The translations under genes and the position numbers were made by a program. A DNA stretch of 64,000 nt from Lentibacillus jeotgali (GTDB taxonomy: Bacteria > Bacillota > Bacilli > Bacillales > Amphibacillaceae), in the NCBI RefSeq assembly GCF_000224785.1, contig NZ_AGAV01000003.1, positions 310,001 to 374,000 of the forward strand. The letters run 5' to 3'. Positions 25,406 through 34,404 of the stretch are shown in pieces. The first letter of the stretch is position 1, and each line of letters opens with the position of its first letter. Below the pieces are notes generated by a model, which did not search any database, had not been told where the DNA came from, and saw nothing but the letters and a program-made list of their open reading frames with translations.

Positions 25406-25496
25406 GGATGAAACGCGCAACCTCGTTCAGTGTCGTTTTTGGTCTGACATCATGTTATGATTAGGGCAAAATGACTAAGGAGCAAGGTGAATGAAA
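25406..25496 (+). repeat. Dispersed intergenic repeat, copy 2
   Basis: Matches 20733-20820. Here the repeat supplies the RBS (AGCAAGGTGA) and first codons of the CapA-like gene, so the copy may be the functional leader from which the other was duplicated. Confidence 0.75.
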
Positions 25497-26663
25497 CAGG
25501 GTCAATTAAACTGGATTGTTCTGTTGCTGATAATCTGTGTGCTGTTATCTGCGTGTACCGGTGAGGAACAAGAGACACCAAAGGTTGCCAATTACCATGA
25601 AGCATCAGACCGAGTCCAGGCAATAAAAACGCAAAAGCCTGATACGGGACACAAGGAAATAACTATTTCTGCCATTGGCGATATGCTGATTCACAGCAGA
25701 GTGTATGAAGATGCGCGGACAGACGATGGCGGATTTAACTTCATGCCGATGCTTGAGCAGGTTAAGCCATATTTAAATGATTCGACCATAACGTTTGCCA
25801 ATCAGGAAACGATGATTGGCGGTGAAGACTTAGGACTGTCGACCTACCCGGCGTTTAACAGTCCTTATGCAGTCGGTACTGCCTTAAACAAAGTCGGAGT
25901 TGATGTTGTTTCCCTTGCTAACAATCATACAATGGACCGCGGGGAAGAAGCGATCAAGAATGCCATCGAACATTGGGAAAAGATTGATATGATGTATACG
26001 GGTGCTTATAAAAGTGAGGGTGACAGCAATAAGATGCGTGTTTACGAGACAGACGAAGGTATTTCGGTGGCTTTTCTGGCTTATACCTATGGCACAAACG
26101 GTATTCCTATACCCAATGGGAAAGATCACTTGGTGAATTTGATTGACAAAGAAGTCATGTCCAAGCGGATTGGCGAGGCTAAGCAGCAGGCGGACGCGGT
26201 CATATTAAGCCTGCATTATGGCACTCAATATGAGCGAATGCCGACTGCAGAACAGAAAGACCTTGCTCAGTTTGCTGCGAATGAAGGAGTAGATGTCATA
26301 TTAGGTCATCATCCGCATGTGCTGCAGCCGATTGACTGGGTTGAAGGAAAAAACGGCCACAAGACGCTTGTTGCCTATTCGCTCGGTAATTTTCTCTCCG
26401 GACAGGATGAGTTTTACCGCCGGATCGGAGGCATTTTCCGGTTTTCAATAGAGAAAGCCATGGAGAATGGCGAGACAACGGTTAAGGTGAAAGAGCCAAA
26501 GTTTTTGCCGACGTTTGTGAATTACGAGAACTGGGCAAATTTTGAAGTTGTCCCGATGTATCAATTGACCGATGACGAGTTTACTAATGCTAAGGGACAT
26601 TACCAGGAGATTAAGAAGCATATGTCGCGGTGGTTGCCGGAGCTTGAGTTTATCGAGGAATAG
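25491..26663 (+). CDS. CapA family lipoprotein (poly-gamma-glutamate type metallophosphoesterase fold)
   Basis: A 390-aa predicted lipoprotein (lipobox LLSACTG, C22) with a CapA/PGA_cap domain: GDMLIHSRVYED near residue 63, ANHTMDRG near 143, SLHYGTQYE and GHHPHVLQP with the metal-binding His/Asp set. CapA proteins take part in poly-gamma-glutamate synthesis or anchoring, but no capB or capC lies nearby, so the role here is open. The RBS is inside a repeat present twice in the window. Confidence 0.85.
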   Translation: MKQGQLNWIVLLLIICVLLSACTGEEQETPKVANYHEASDRVQAIKTQKPDTGHKEITISAIGDMLIHSRVYEDARTDDGGFNFMPMLEQVKPYLNDSTITFANQETMIGGEDLGLSTYPAFNSPYAVGTALNKVGVDVVSLANNHTMDRGEEAIKNAIEHWEKIDMMYTGAYKSEGDSNKMRVYETDEGISVAFLAYTYGTNGIPIPNGKDHLVNLIDKEVMSKRIGEAKQQADAVILSLHYGTQYERMPTAEQKDLAQFAANEGVDVILGHHPHVLQPIDWVEGKNGHKTLVAYSLGNFLSGQDEFYRRIGGIFRFSIEKAMENGETTVKVKEPKFLPTFVNYENWANFEVVPMYQLTDDEFTNAKGHYQEIKKHMSRWLPELEFIEE

Positions 26664-26825
26664 CTGCTCAGCCATTAGCGAGAGCAAAATTACCAACCTG
26701 TTGATCGGTTCTTGCTACAAGCCGCCAGCAATCAGGACATAAAATTTTCATGTAATTTACAAGCATATTTTGATATGATTAGCTTATGATTTTATTAGAG
26801 TGCTGGACAAGGGAGATTTGTAATA

Positions 26826-27641
26826 ATGGAATGGAAAAATATTTATCGTGGCCTGGTGATGGGGGCGAGCGACGTCATCCCTGGCGTGAGCGGGGGAACA
26901 ATCGCTGTTCTGCTTGGAATCTATGAGCGGTTGATTGCAGCTATCAATGGGCTTATGAGTAAGCACTGGAAAAAGCAATTGGGTTTTCTGGTTCCGCTAG
27001 CCATTGGAATCTTAACGGCTATATTTTTACTGAGTAATGTGATTGATTGGCTATTTAAGAATTATCCGGGACCGACGAAATTTTTCTTTTTGGGGCTGAT
27101 TTTAGGTGTACTGCCCTATTTGTTCCATAAAGCTGATGCAAAAAATAAGTTTCAGGCTAAACACATTTTGATATTAATAGTAGGTGCTGCGCTTGTAGGA
27201 TCGTTGGCTATTTTTCAGGCCAGTGAGGGGGGCGTTATTGAAAATGTGACGGCTTCCAAATATGTATTGCTGTTTTTTGGTGGGATTATCGCTAGCAGTG
27301 CGTTGGTCTTGCCTGGTATTAGCGGTTCGTTTATGCTTTTGATTATGGGTTTGTATACGACGATCATTAGCGCAGTCAGTCATTTGCAGTTTGATATTAT
27401 TGCTGTCACAGGCGCGGGGATCGTGATTGGTATTGCTTTCATGAGCAAAATCGTTAATTTCTTTTTAAATAACTATTATACCGGGACATTTGCCGTTATT
27501 ATCGGCATGGTGATCGGCTCGGTTTTTGTCGTGTTCCCGGGCTGGCCGGCGGAAGCCTTAATGGTGCTCTCAAGCATTGTCACGTTCGCAGCGGGACTGG
27601 CTGCAGCTTATTTGCTTGGAAGGTTTGAATACGCGGAGTAA
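26826..27641 (+). CDS. DUF368 membrane protein
   Basis: A 271-aa polytopic membrane protein with the duplicated DUF368 signature: SDVIPGVSGGTIAVLLGIYE near residue 16 and ALVLPGISGSFMLLIMGLY near residue 160. About eight hydrophobic segments. Members of this family have been linked to polyprenyl-phosphate (C55-P) recycling across the membrane; assignment of that role here is by family only. Confidence 0.85.
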   Translation: MEWKNIYRGLVMGASDVIPGVSGGTIAVLLGIYERLIAAINGLMSKHWKKQLGFLVPLAIGILTAIFLLSNVIDWLFKNYPGPTKFFFLGLILGVLPYLFHKADAKNKFQAKHILILIVGAALVGSLAIFQASEGGVIENVTASKYVLLFFGGIIASSALVLPGISGSFMLLIMGLYTTIISAVSHLQFDIIAVTGAGIVIGIAFMSKIVNFFLNNYYTGTFAVIIGMVIGSVFVVFPGWPAEALMVLSSIVTFAAGLAAAYLLGRFEYAE

Positions 27642-27708
27642 ACAAACTAAAAGACACACAGAAATAAAATAGGTACAATGTAGATAGAATTAAAGGGGGG
27701 TTTTCGAA

Positions 27709-28029
27709 ATGAAACATATTGATACAGAAGAACAATTTAACGATATCATCCAGTCAGATGCGCCGGTGATTGTAAAGTTTTTTGCAGATTGGTGCCCGGA
27801 CTGCAAGCGCATGGATATGTTCATAGGTGATGTCATGGATGAATTCAATAACTATGATTGGTATGAGATCAATAGTGACGAAGTTGAAGGTATAGCGCAG
27901 AAGTATGAAGTGATGGGTATTCCGAGCATCTTGATTTTTAAAGATGGTGAAAAGCTTGCCCATCAGCATAGTGCTGATACGAAAACACCGGAATCGGTCA
28001 GTGAGTTTTTACATCAGCAATTGGCATAG
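27709..28029 (+). CDS. Thioredoxin family protein
   Basis: A 106-aa thioredoxin-fold protein with redox motif WCPDC (C29, C32) and cis-proline MGIPSI. It resembles B. subtilis YtpP-type thioredoxins. GGGGGG upstream of ATG. Cytoplasmic; probably reduces disulfides. Monocistronic with its own terminator. Confidence 0.88.
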   Translation: MKHIDTEEQFNDIIQSDAPVIVKFFADWCPDCKRMDMFIGDVMDEFNNYDWYEINSDEVEGIAQKYEVMGIPSILIFKDGEKLAHQHSADTKTPESVSEFLHQQLA

Positions 28030-28037
28030 TAGCATTT

Positions 28038-28069
28038 AATCACCCTTGATACGAGGGTGATTATTTTTA
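28038..28069 (+). terminator. Terminator of the thioredoxin gene
   Basis: 9-bp stem AATCACCCT/AGGGTGATT with a 7-nt loop and ATTTTTAT. Confidence 0.85.
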
Positions 28070-28110
28070 TGCTTTAAGGGAAATATGGATCCCATAAGGA
28101 GTCGGTATAA

Positions 28111-28707
28111 ATGGAAAAGTTATTTTCACAGTTCGCCGAGCCACATGGCAGAACAGGTCAATTGGTTGGCTGGTTCATGTCGAAGGAAAACAAATCGATT
28201 AACAAGTGGACGATTGATTTTTTAGATATCCAGAATGATGACCATGTGCTTGAGATTGGGTTCGGCTCAGGGAAAGCGATGAAATATGTGTTGAAGCAGG
28301 GGAATAACCTGTCAATCACCGGAGTAGATCCGTCTAATGTGATGGTTTATCAGGCACTAAGGCGATTAAACAAACGTTTGATCAAAGGCCAGATTCGGCT
28401 GATAGAAGGAACGGCGGAGAGCATGCCCGCTCTGCCGCAGAAAATTGATAAAGTGCTTGTCATTAATAATATAACGTTCTGGGAGGATCCGGTTGGCACG
28501 CTTAGCCATATCCGCCGGCAAATGAATGGTGGCGGAAAAATAGCTCTAACGATCAGACCGCATGAAAAAGGGACATCGGATGAAACGAGTGAGCTGATCG
28601 GTGGGCAGATGTCTGCACTGTTGACGCATGCCGGTTTTAGAGATGTTGAGTTTTTTCTAAAACCAACAAAGCCAAATGATACGGTGTGTGCACTCGGAAC
28701 AAAATAA
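28111..28707 (+). CDS. Class I SAM-dependent methyltransferase
   Basis: A 198-aa methyltransferase with motif I VLEIGFGSGKAM (residues about 45-56), GVDPSNVM as post I, and motif IV-like VLVINNITFW. AAGGAGTCGG precedes ATG 28111. Substrate unknown; it is alone, convergent with cadA. Confidence 0.82.
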   Translation: MEKLFSQFAEPHGRTGQLVGWFMSKENKSINKWTIDFLDIQNDDHVLEIGFGSGKAMKYVLKQGNNLSITGVDPSNVMVYQALRRLNKRLIKGQIRLIEGTAESMPALPQKIDKVLVINNITFWEDPVGTLSHIRRQMNGGGKIALTIRPHEKGTSDETSELIGGQMSALLTHAGFRDVEFFLKPTKPNDTVCALGTK

Positions 28708-28736
28708 GCTGATCATTCAAACGAGTGTCAGCTTAT
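28704..28736. terminator. Hairpin shared by the convergent methyltransferase and cadA genes
   Basis: Perfect 9-bp stem ATAAGCTGA/TCAGCTTAT that includes both stop codons. Weak T-runs on both sides. Confidence 0.5.
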
Positions 28737-30794
28737 CTTTAACAGTCTTAATGCATTCAAAGTGACAAGCAGCGTCGCTCCCATATCGGCAAAGATGGCG
28801 ATCCATAGTGTCAGCCAACCAGGAATAACGAGCAAGAGAGCAAGGATTTTAATACCGATTGCAAAGCTGATATTTTGTTTGATGACGCCGAGTGCTTTGC
28901 GGCTCAATTTAACAGTGTACGGCAGTTTATTCAGATCGTCGCCCATTAAGGCAACATCAGCTGTTTCCAATGCACTGTCTGTCCCGGCAGAGCCCATTGC
29001 AATTCCCACCTTGGATGCTGCCAGTGCCGGTGTGTCATTAATACCATCACCAATCATGGCGATATTGCCATTTTCCTGTCCTTTGACGAAGTTCAGTTTG
29101 TCTTCGGGCAGCAAACCTGATTTAACATCGGTCAGCTTTAAGTCGTATTTTAATGCGCTGGCTGTCTGTGCATGATCACCTGTCAGCATGTACGTCTGTT
29201 TGATTCCGAGATTATGCAATTTCTGAATGACTGATTTACTTTCGGTCCGCGGTTCATCACGAAGGGCAACAGCCATCAGCAGCTCATCATCCGTACCGCA
29301 TAACATAACGGTTTTACCTGCTTTCTGGTAGCTTCTGACCTCGTTCGGCACGTTTTTAAAGAAATCCGGTGAACCGGCGAAAACCGTCTCGCCATTGATT
29401 TCGCCCTGAATGCCTTTGCCGTGGAGTGCAGTAAATGATTGGACATCAGCCGCTGTTATATCCTGCTGCTCATCATTCATGTAAGTCATAGTCGCTTTTG
29501 CCAGCGGGTGGTTCGATCTAGCTTCAAGCCCTTTCAGGCAGCTGAGTGCTTTACTGTGTTCATCGGAGAAAAAGTGAATGTCCGTAACTTGTGGTGTTCC
29601 CTGTGTCAGGGTGCCTGTTTTATCAAATGCGATTTTCTTGATCGTTCCAATTTGTTCCAGGTGAATACCACCTTTGATCAGAACCCCGTTACGAGCCGCA
29701 TTGCCGATTGCGGTCACGATGGCGACTGGCGTTGACACAACAAGTGCACACGGACAGCCGACAACGAGAACGGCAAGCCCCTGGTAGACCCAGGTACTCC
29801 ATAGACCGCCAAACAATGGCGGGATAACAGCGACCGATGCAGCAATAGCGATAATGGCAGGTGTGTAATAGGCAGCAAACTTATCGATGAATGCTTGAGC
29901 CGGTGCCCGTTCTTCCTGCGCTTCTTCAACCATATGGATGATTTTCGCAATGGTGGTATCTTTCGCTTTTTTCGTCACTTCGATTTCAAGAAAACCGTCC
30001 TGATTAATGGTACCTGCAAAAACGTTATCACCATGTGTCTTCTCTGCCGGCATCGATTCACCGGTGATCGATGCCTGATTGATAGAAGAATATCCATCAA
30101 TGATTGTGCCATCCATTGCGATCCGCTCACCCGGCCTGACGAGAATGGTGTCACCAATAGCTATGTCTTCAATAGCTACTGTTTGTTCATTGCCGTTGCG
30201 TCTGATCCGGGCTGTATTCGGTGATATTTTCATCAATGAACGGATCGATGAGCGCGCTTTGTCCATCGAATATGATTCCAGGGCTTCGCTGATGGCAAAT
30301 AAAATAACGACAACAGCGGCTTCACGCCATTCGCCGATGATGGCAGCCCCAATGACCGCAATTGTCATCAAAGTTTTCATATCAAAGCGGAGTTTGGTCA
30401 GGTTGATCAGGCCGGCTTTAAACAGGCTTAAACCGCCCACAACTGCTGACAGACCGTAGATTACGTTCGGCAGATAGTGTGCATTGCCAAACATGATATT
30501 GGCGATGAAACCGAAAACAACCAGTAAAGATGCGAGCAGTACTTTATCATATCGTATCAAGAATGGTTCCTTTTCAGGCTCAGTATTCTCTCTGATAACT
30601 TTAATATTTTCAAAGGATCCAGCCTTTTCGATATCGGAAATGGATGCTTTTCCGACGACATCAATTTTTGACGTGGTAAAATGAACGTTTGCATCCTGTA
30701 CGCCATTAATTTCTTTTACATTGTTTTCAAATGTCTGCGCACAGTTGGCGCATGATATGCCATTAAGGCGGTAGGTTTGCTGTTCAGACGGCAT
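28728..30794 (-). CDS. cadA: Heavy-metal P1B-type ATPase (Cd/Zn/Pb exporter)
   Basis: Exports divalent soft metals using ATP. The 688-aa protein has an N-terminal HMA domain (GISCANC, C15 and C18), eight TM segments with the CPC transport motif (GCPCALVV), phosphorylation site FDKTGTLT and hinge GDGINDTPAL. ATG 30794 follows GAGGAGG. Its start overlaps the cadC gene by 11 nt; CPC motif and the CadC partner favour Cd/Zn/Pb over copper. Confidence 0.92.
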   Translation of the reverse strand: MPSEQQTYRLNGISCANCAQTFENNVKEINGVQDANVHFTTSKIDVVGKASISDIEKAGSFENIKVIRENTEPEKEPFLIRYDKVLLASLLVVFGFIANIMFGNAHYLPNVIYGLSAVVGGLSLFKAGLINLTKLRFDMKTLMTIAVIGAAIIGEWREAAVVVILFAISEALESYSMDKARSSIRSLMKISPNTARIRRNGNEQTVAIEDIAIGDTILVRPGERIAMDGTIIDGYSSINQASITGESMPAEKTHGDNVFAGTINQDGFLEIEVTKKAKDTTIAKIIHMVEEAQEERAPAQAFIDKFAAYYTPAIIAIAASVAVIPPLFGGLWSTWVYQGLAVLVVGCPCALVVSTPVAIVTAIGNAARNGVLIKGGIHLEQIGTIKKIAFDKTGTLTQGTPQVTDIHFFSDEHSKALSCLKGLEARSNHPLAKATMTYMNDEQQDITAADVQSFTALHGKGIQGEINGETVFAGSPDFFKNVPNEVRSYQKAGKTVMLCGTDDELLMAVALRDEPRTESKSVIQKLHNLGIKQTYMLTGDHAQTASALKYDLKLTDVKSGLLPEDKLNFVKGQENGNIAMIGDGINDTPALAASKVGIAMGSAGTDSALETADVALMGDDLNKLPYTVKLSRKALGVIKQNISFAIGIKILALLLVIPGWLTLWIAIFADMGATLLVTLNALRLLKIS

Positions 30795-31152
30795 GAGATT
30801 GTTCCTCCTCTCCATGAAGGAAGCCTCGTGTGATAACTTGTTTCATATGTTCATCAGACAATGAGTAGTAGGCAAGCTTTCCCTCTTTGCGGAATGTGGC
30901 AATTCCGGCTTTACTCAGTTTCCGTAAATGATGGGATGTCGTGGCGATTGTCGCTCCGATAATATTGGCAAGATCGCAGACGCAGAGTTCTTTTTCCACT
31001 AATAGTGCAGACGCTATTTGGAGTCTGTTTCTGTCTGCCAAAAGTTTATATAATCCAATAACCTTATCAATCGGCTGGCCATTAAGTTCCTGTTTGACAC
31101 GGTCGACTTTTTCCTCATTAATACAGGTTACATCACAAACGTCCTGGCCCAT
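30784..31152 (-). CDS. cadC: ArsR/SmtB-family metal-responsive repressor CadC
   Basis: A 122-aa winged-helix repressor with N-terminal Cys residues (DVCDVTC) and the ELCVCDLA metal motif (alpha-3N type site), followed by the HTH (ATTSHHLRKLSKAGI). It dissociates from DNA on binding Cd(II), Pb(II) or Zn(II). Two inverted repeats upstream (31165-31211) are its likely operators; cadA is co-transcribed. Confidence 0.92.
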   Translation of the reverse strand: MGQDVCDVTCINEEKVDRVKQELNGQPIDKVIGLYKLLADRNRLQIASALLVEKELCVCDLANIIGATIATTSHHLRKLSKAGIATFRKEGKLAYYSLSDEHMKQVITRGFLHGEEEQSHAV

Positions 31153-31164
31153 GAATCACACCTC

Positions 31165-31211
31165 ATTCAAATGAATATTTGATTGTATTATATTCAAACG
31201 ATGGTTTGAAT
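31165..31211 (-). promoter_or_regulatory. Two tandem CadC operators
   Basis: Two ATTCAAA-N-TTTGAAT inverted repeats: 31165-31184 (ATTCAAAT-GAAT-ATTTGATT, 7 of 8 pairs) and 31192-31211 (ATTCAAAC-GATG-GTTTGAAT, perfect). Centres are 27 nt apart. They match the known cad operator type and sit directly upstream of cadC. Confidence 0.8.
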
Positions 31212-31219
31212 GTCAATAG

Positions 31220-31264
31220 AAAAAAGCCAGCATTTCCCTCATTGACGTTGAGGGTGAATGCCGG
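31220..31264 (-). terminator. Terminator following the VOC gene and repeat array
   Basis: Hairpin on the minus strand with arms CCGGCATTCACCCTCA and TGAGGGAAATGCTGG, followed by six T. It lies beyond the 21-nt repeats, so they are probably in the 3' untranslated region of the VOC transcript. Confidence 0.78.
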
Positions 31265-31320
31265 TCTGCGGGCGTGATATGGAGTGGGGCAATTAATGGC
31301 ACCCGGTTTGGTGAGGTTTT

Positions 31321-31425
31321 TGCATGGGATAGGTAGTTTATTGCACGAGTCTGTGATGCTCTCGCACGAGTTAGACCGATTCCTGCACGAGTTACACCAT
31401 TATCCACATGATTTGACCTAATCCC
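31321..31425. repeat. 21-nt degenerate tandem repeat
   Basis: Five units in exact 21-nt phase starting at 31321, 31342, 31363, 31384 and 31405; core TGCACGAGTTagacc. On the minus strand the period becomes a heptapeptide ending TRA (GVTRA, IGLTRA, ASQTRA), but the ORF that carries it has no convincing start or family. Confidence 0.8.
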
Positions 31426-31439
31426 CCTATTAATAAAAA

Positions 31440-32066
31440 TTATTCAATCGAGAATCGCAATTCATCAGAAATTTTCAATTCCGCGTTTTTGAGCTGGGCT
31501 GTCTGATTTTCAAAATGCAATTGATAAATGGAAGCGAACGTGTCTATGTCTGTCGCGGATACAGAGACTGCACTGATAGCTTTGTCATTTATTTGTTTAG
31601 GATCCTGCGATGTATTTTTCACTTTTCCCCATTCAATATGAAAGGGCAAAACCTGCCGTTCTGCCTCCGCAAAGAGCATTCGCCATTCCAAAAGACTTCC
31701 ATTCGGGCGTTTGCGGCTACCAGGTATAGGACCGGTATATGGGACATTGAGGTTCTGCAGGTTTTTAACATCCTTATCCATTTGTTCTGTTCTGAATGCA
31801 AGCTGGATTGGCCCTTCATGCCCCTCCGCAAGCTCCCGGGAAAGCAAATGGATTAACGGGTTTTCAGATCTGGCAGCGGTTGTTTCATCAAAAATGCCAA
31901 TCCATTCGATGTAGCACTCGTTACGGAAATAAGCAAGGAAGTTGTAAGTTCCCCAGTTAGCGTGCCGGCCGCCTTCTGTAACGGTAATATCATGTTTCTT
32001 TCCGAAATCTTTTGCTGCCTTTTCCGGATCTCTGGCAGCAACGACAATATGATCAATAGCAAGCAT
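31440..32066 (-). CDS. VOC / glyoxalase-like domain protein
   Basis: A 208-aa protein beginning MLAIDHIVVAARDPEKAA, the usual start of the Glyoxalase_3-type VOC fold: metal-site candidates are H6 and, later, E residues in LAYFRNECYIEWIG. ATG 32066 has GCAGGAGG 8 nt upstream; an earlier in-frame ATG lacks this. Substrate unknown. Confidence 0.8.
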   Translation of the reverse strand: MLAIDHIVVAARDPEKAAKDFGKKHDITVTEGGRHANWGTYNFLAYFRNECYIEWIGIFDETTAARSENPLIHLLSRELAEGHEGPIQLAFRTEQMDKDVKNLQNLNVPYTGPIPGSRKRPNGSLLEWRMLFAEAERQVLPFHIEWGKVKNTSQDPKQINDKAISAVSVSATDIDTFASIYQLHFENQTAQLKNAELKISDELRFSIE

Positions 32067-32272
32067 ATGTTTCCCTCCTGCCGCCATCGTATTTCAAAAA
32101 GGCTCTTTTAGAAAGCATTTAGACTTGTTTCAGGTTGTATATCCCGAAGTTCACATTTTCATTAGTCTGGATTCTCATTTTTTCAATGAAAAACGACCGA
32201 CCTCAGTCATCCACTTTTTAGGCAATATTTGATATAGTAACTAAAAGAGCTAATGTAAGCGGGTGAATCGAT

Positions 32273-32965
32273 ATGGAGAAACCGAAGATATTAATTGTCG
32301 AGGATGAAGAAAAACTAAGCCGGGTGCTTCAGCTCGAGCTGGACTATGAAAACTACCGGACGACCGCAACCTATAATGGGAAAAGCGCTTTGGAGCTTTT
32401 GACAGAACAGGAATGGGATCTTGTACTATTAGACATCATGCTGCCGGAATTGAGCGGGATGGAGGTGCTGCGCCGTGTGCGACGGTTTGATGAATCCACC
32501 CCCATCATTTTACTGACAGCACGGGATGAGGTTTATGATAAAGTGAACGGCCTTGATCAGGGGGCTAATGATTATATTACAAAGCCCTTTCAAATTGAGG
32601 AGCTGCTGGCGCGAATCAGAGCGCAGCTCCGCCAGCCCCGTAAAGCCGAAGCGCCACAGCACGAAGAATTGAGTATCGGTGACCTTGCAGTGGATGTTGA
32701 TGCCCGTGAAGTACGCCGGTCTAAACAGCCTATAGATCTTACCCCCAGGGAGTTTGATCTCTTAGTCTATCTGCTGAAAAATAAAAATGTCGTGTTGACG
32801 AGAGACCAACTGATTGAACATGTATGGGGCTTTGATTATTTCGGGGACACCAACGTGGTCGACGTTTACGTCCGCTATTTGCGCCAGAAAGTCGATAAAC
32901 CATTTGATCCCCCGTATATTCAAACTGTACGTGGTGTCGGTTATACGATAAAGGAATATACTTGA
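32273..32965 (+). CDS. OmpR-family response regulator (YkoG-like)
   Basis: A 230-aa response regulator: receiver with D54-type acceptor (LLDIMLPELSG) and ITKPF lysine, then a winged helix (DLTPREFDLL...VRGVGYTI). It is followed by an overlapping kinase gene and a PepSY protein, the order of B. subtilis ykoG-ykoH-ykoI, so the same system is likely. Signal unknown. Confidence 0.87.
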   Translation: MEKPKILIVEDEEKLSRVLQLELDYENYRTTATYNGKSALELLTEQEWDLVLLDIMLPELSGMEVLRRVRRFDESTPIILLTARDEVYDKVNGLDQGANDYITKPFQIEELLARIRAQLRQPRKAEAPQHEELSIGDLAVDVDAREVRRSKQPIDLTPREFDLLVYLLKNKNVVLTRDQLIEHVWGFDYFGDTNVVDVYVRYLRQKVDKPFDPPYIQTVRGVGYTIKEYT

Positions 32966-34308
32966 TGAAACTTTCCGTGAAGATCCGACTGTTTTCCAGT
33001 TTATTTATGCTTGTATTGATTTTGCTGGTTAATACGTCAATTTATTACTTATTTCATACAATATCGCTGGACAGAGAACTTGAGGATTTGAGCACACAAA
33101 CGAATGAAATGGTTGAGACACTCAATAATAATCCGAATACGTCGACAAGCGACATGCTTGAAGCTTTCTTGCCGCCAGAAGGGTTGATCCGGGTTATCAG
33201 GGAGGACGGCTCTTATGTTGCACAAATGATGAAGGCCGATTATACCGCATTACCGTCGAACTATGTAACATCGGAAACAAGGTCCATTATTCAAATGAAT
33301 GACCAGCCTGATTTTGCGACGGTTGCCAAACCAATTATCTGGGAGAATGGCAATGTTGTTACTATACAAGTGTATAAACATCTGACGGGACACTCATCCA
33401 CAATGGAAACGTTGTTTTATGTTCTTGTTGTCGCCTCGCTGATTATGCTTATTCCAACTATTATAGCGGGTTTCTTTTTATCCCGGTTCATTACAAGACC
33501 GGTCCAGGAACTGACTGCAGCCATGAAGGAAAATACCACATACGGAAACTGGAAGAAGATCAGTGAGACCGATCAGTCAAAAGATGAATTGTATGAAATG
33601 AAAGTCACGTTTAACCGGATGATTGATCATTTGCGGGAGAACTTTGAGAAGCAGGAGATGTTTGTTTCAGACGCTTCCCACGAACTGAAAACGCCGATTT
33701 CAATTGTCAAAAGCTATTCCCAGTTTATGAAACGCCGTGGTGCGGATAATTCGGAATTATTGCAGGAATCCACAGAAGCCATTGAATCGCAGGCCGATCG
33801 AATGCAAAAGCTTGTGGAACAGATGCTGCTGCTGGCCAAAAATAAGGACCGGGAAGTATATGAACCGTTCGATATCGTTGAATTGTGCCGGTCAACAGCA
33901 GAGACGTTTAAAGGGGCCTATGACAGAGACATTTCATTCAGTACCACTGCCGATATCCTTCAAGTCAACGGGAGCTATGATCAGCTGCAGCAAGTTGTCT
34001 ATATTTTAATGGATAATGCCGTCAAATATAGTCGGGGTGCAGTTAAAATATCTGTAAGGCAAGATACACAGTGTATTAAAGTGAATGTCCAGGACAATGG
34101 ACCGGGAATCCCTGAAGCGGAGCAGGAAAAAATATTCGACCGCTTTTACCGGATTGATAAATCGAGAAACAGGGAAACAGGAGGCACCGGTTTGGGATTA
34201 TCCATTGCCAGAGCCATAACAGAGGCACATGATGGCACACTCACAGTTTCAAGTACAGCGGGAGGATCGACATTTAAATTGCAGCTCCCAGATTCTCAAA
34301 AAGGCTAA
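32965..34308 (+). CDS. Sensor histidine kinase (YkoH-like)
   Basis: A 447-aa membrane kinase with two TM segments (about 9-30 and 150-172), an extracytoplasmic domain, HAMP, the H-box DASHELKTPISIV, N box LMDNAVKY, and G boxes DNGPGI and GTGLGLSI. ATG 32965 overlaps the regulator stop codon by one base. Likely partner of the upstream regulator; the PepSY gene downstream may be its target or modulator. Confidence 0.88.
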   Translation: MKLSVKIRLFSSLFMLVLILLVNTSIYYLFHTISLDRELEDLSTQTNEMVETLNNNPNTSTSDMLEAFLPPEGLIRVIREDGSYVAQMMKADYTALPSNYVTSETRSIIQMNDQPDFATVAKPIIWENGNVVTIQVYKHLTGHSSTMETLFYVLVVASLIMLIPTIIAGFFLSRFITRPVQELTAAMKENTTYGNWKKISETDQSKDELYEMKVTFNRMIDHLRENFEKQEMFVSDASHELKTPISIVKSYSQFMKRRGADNSELLQESTEAIESQADRMQKLVEQMLLLAKNKDREVYEPFDIVELCRSTAETFKGAYDRDISFSTTADILQVNGSYDQLQQVVYILMDNAVKYSRGAVKISVRQDTQCIKVNVQDNGPGIPEAEQEKIFDRFYRIDKSRNRETGGTGLGLSIARAITEAHDGTLTVSSTAGGSTFKLQLPDSQKG

Positions 34309-34404
34309 TGGTTTTCTCATTATTTTCTAATCTGTTGCACAGTGTCTTTTCATTTGCCGTGGATATGATATAGTCAGAAAACAAAAATGAGGAGGCCTTA
34401 ATAC

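Noticed and set aside
31213-31407. 64-aa minus ORF with TRA heptads
   Set aside because: Frame produced by the 21-nt repeat; no RBS, and its 3' part lies in a terminator hairpin.
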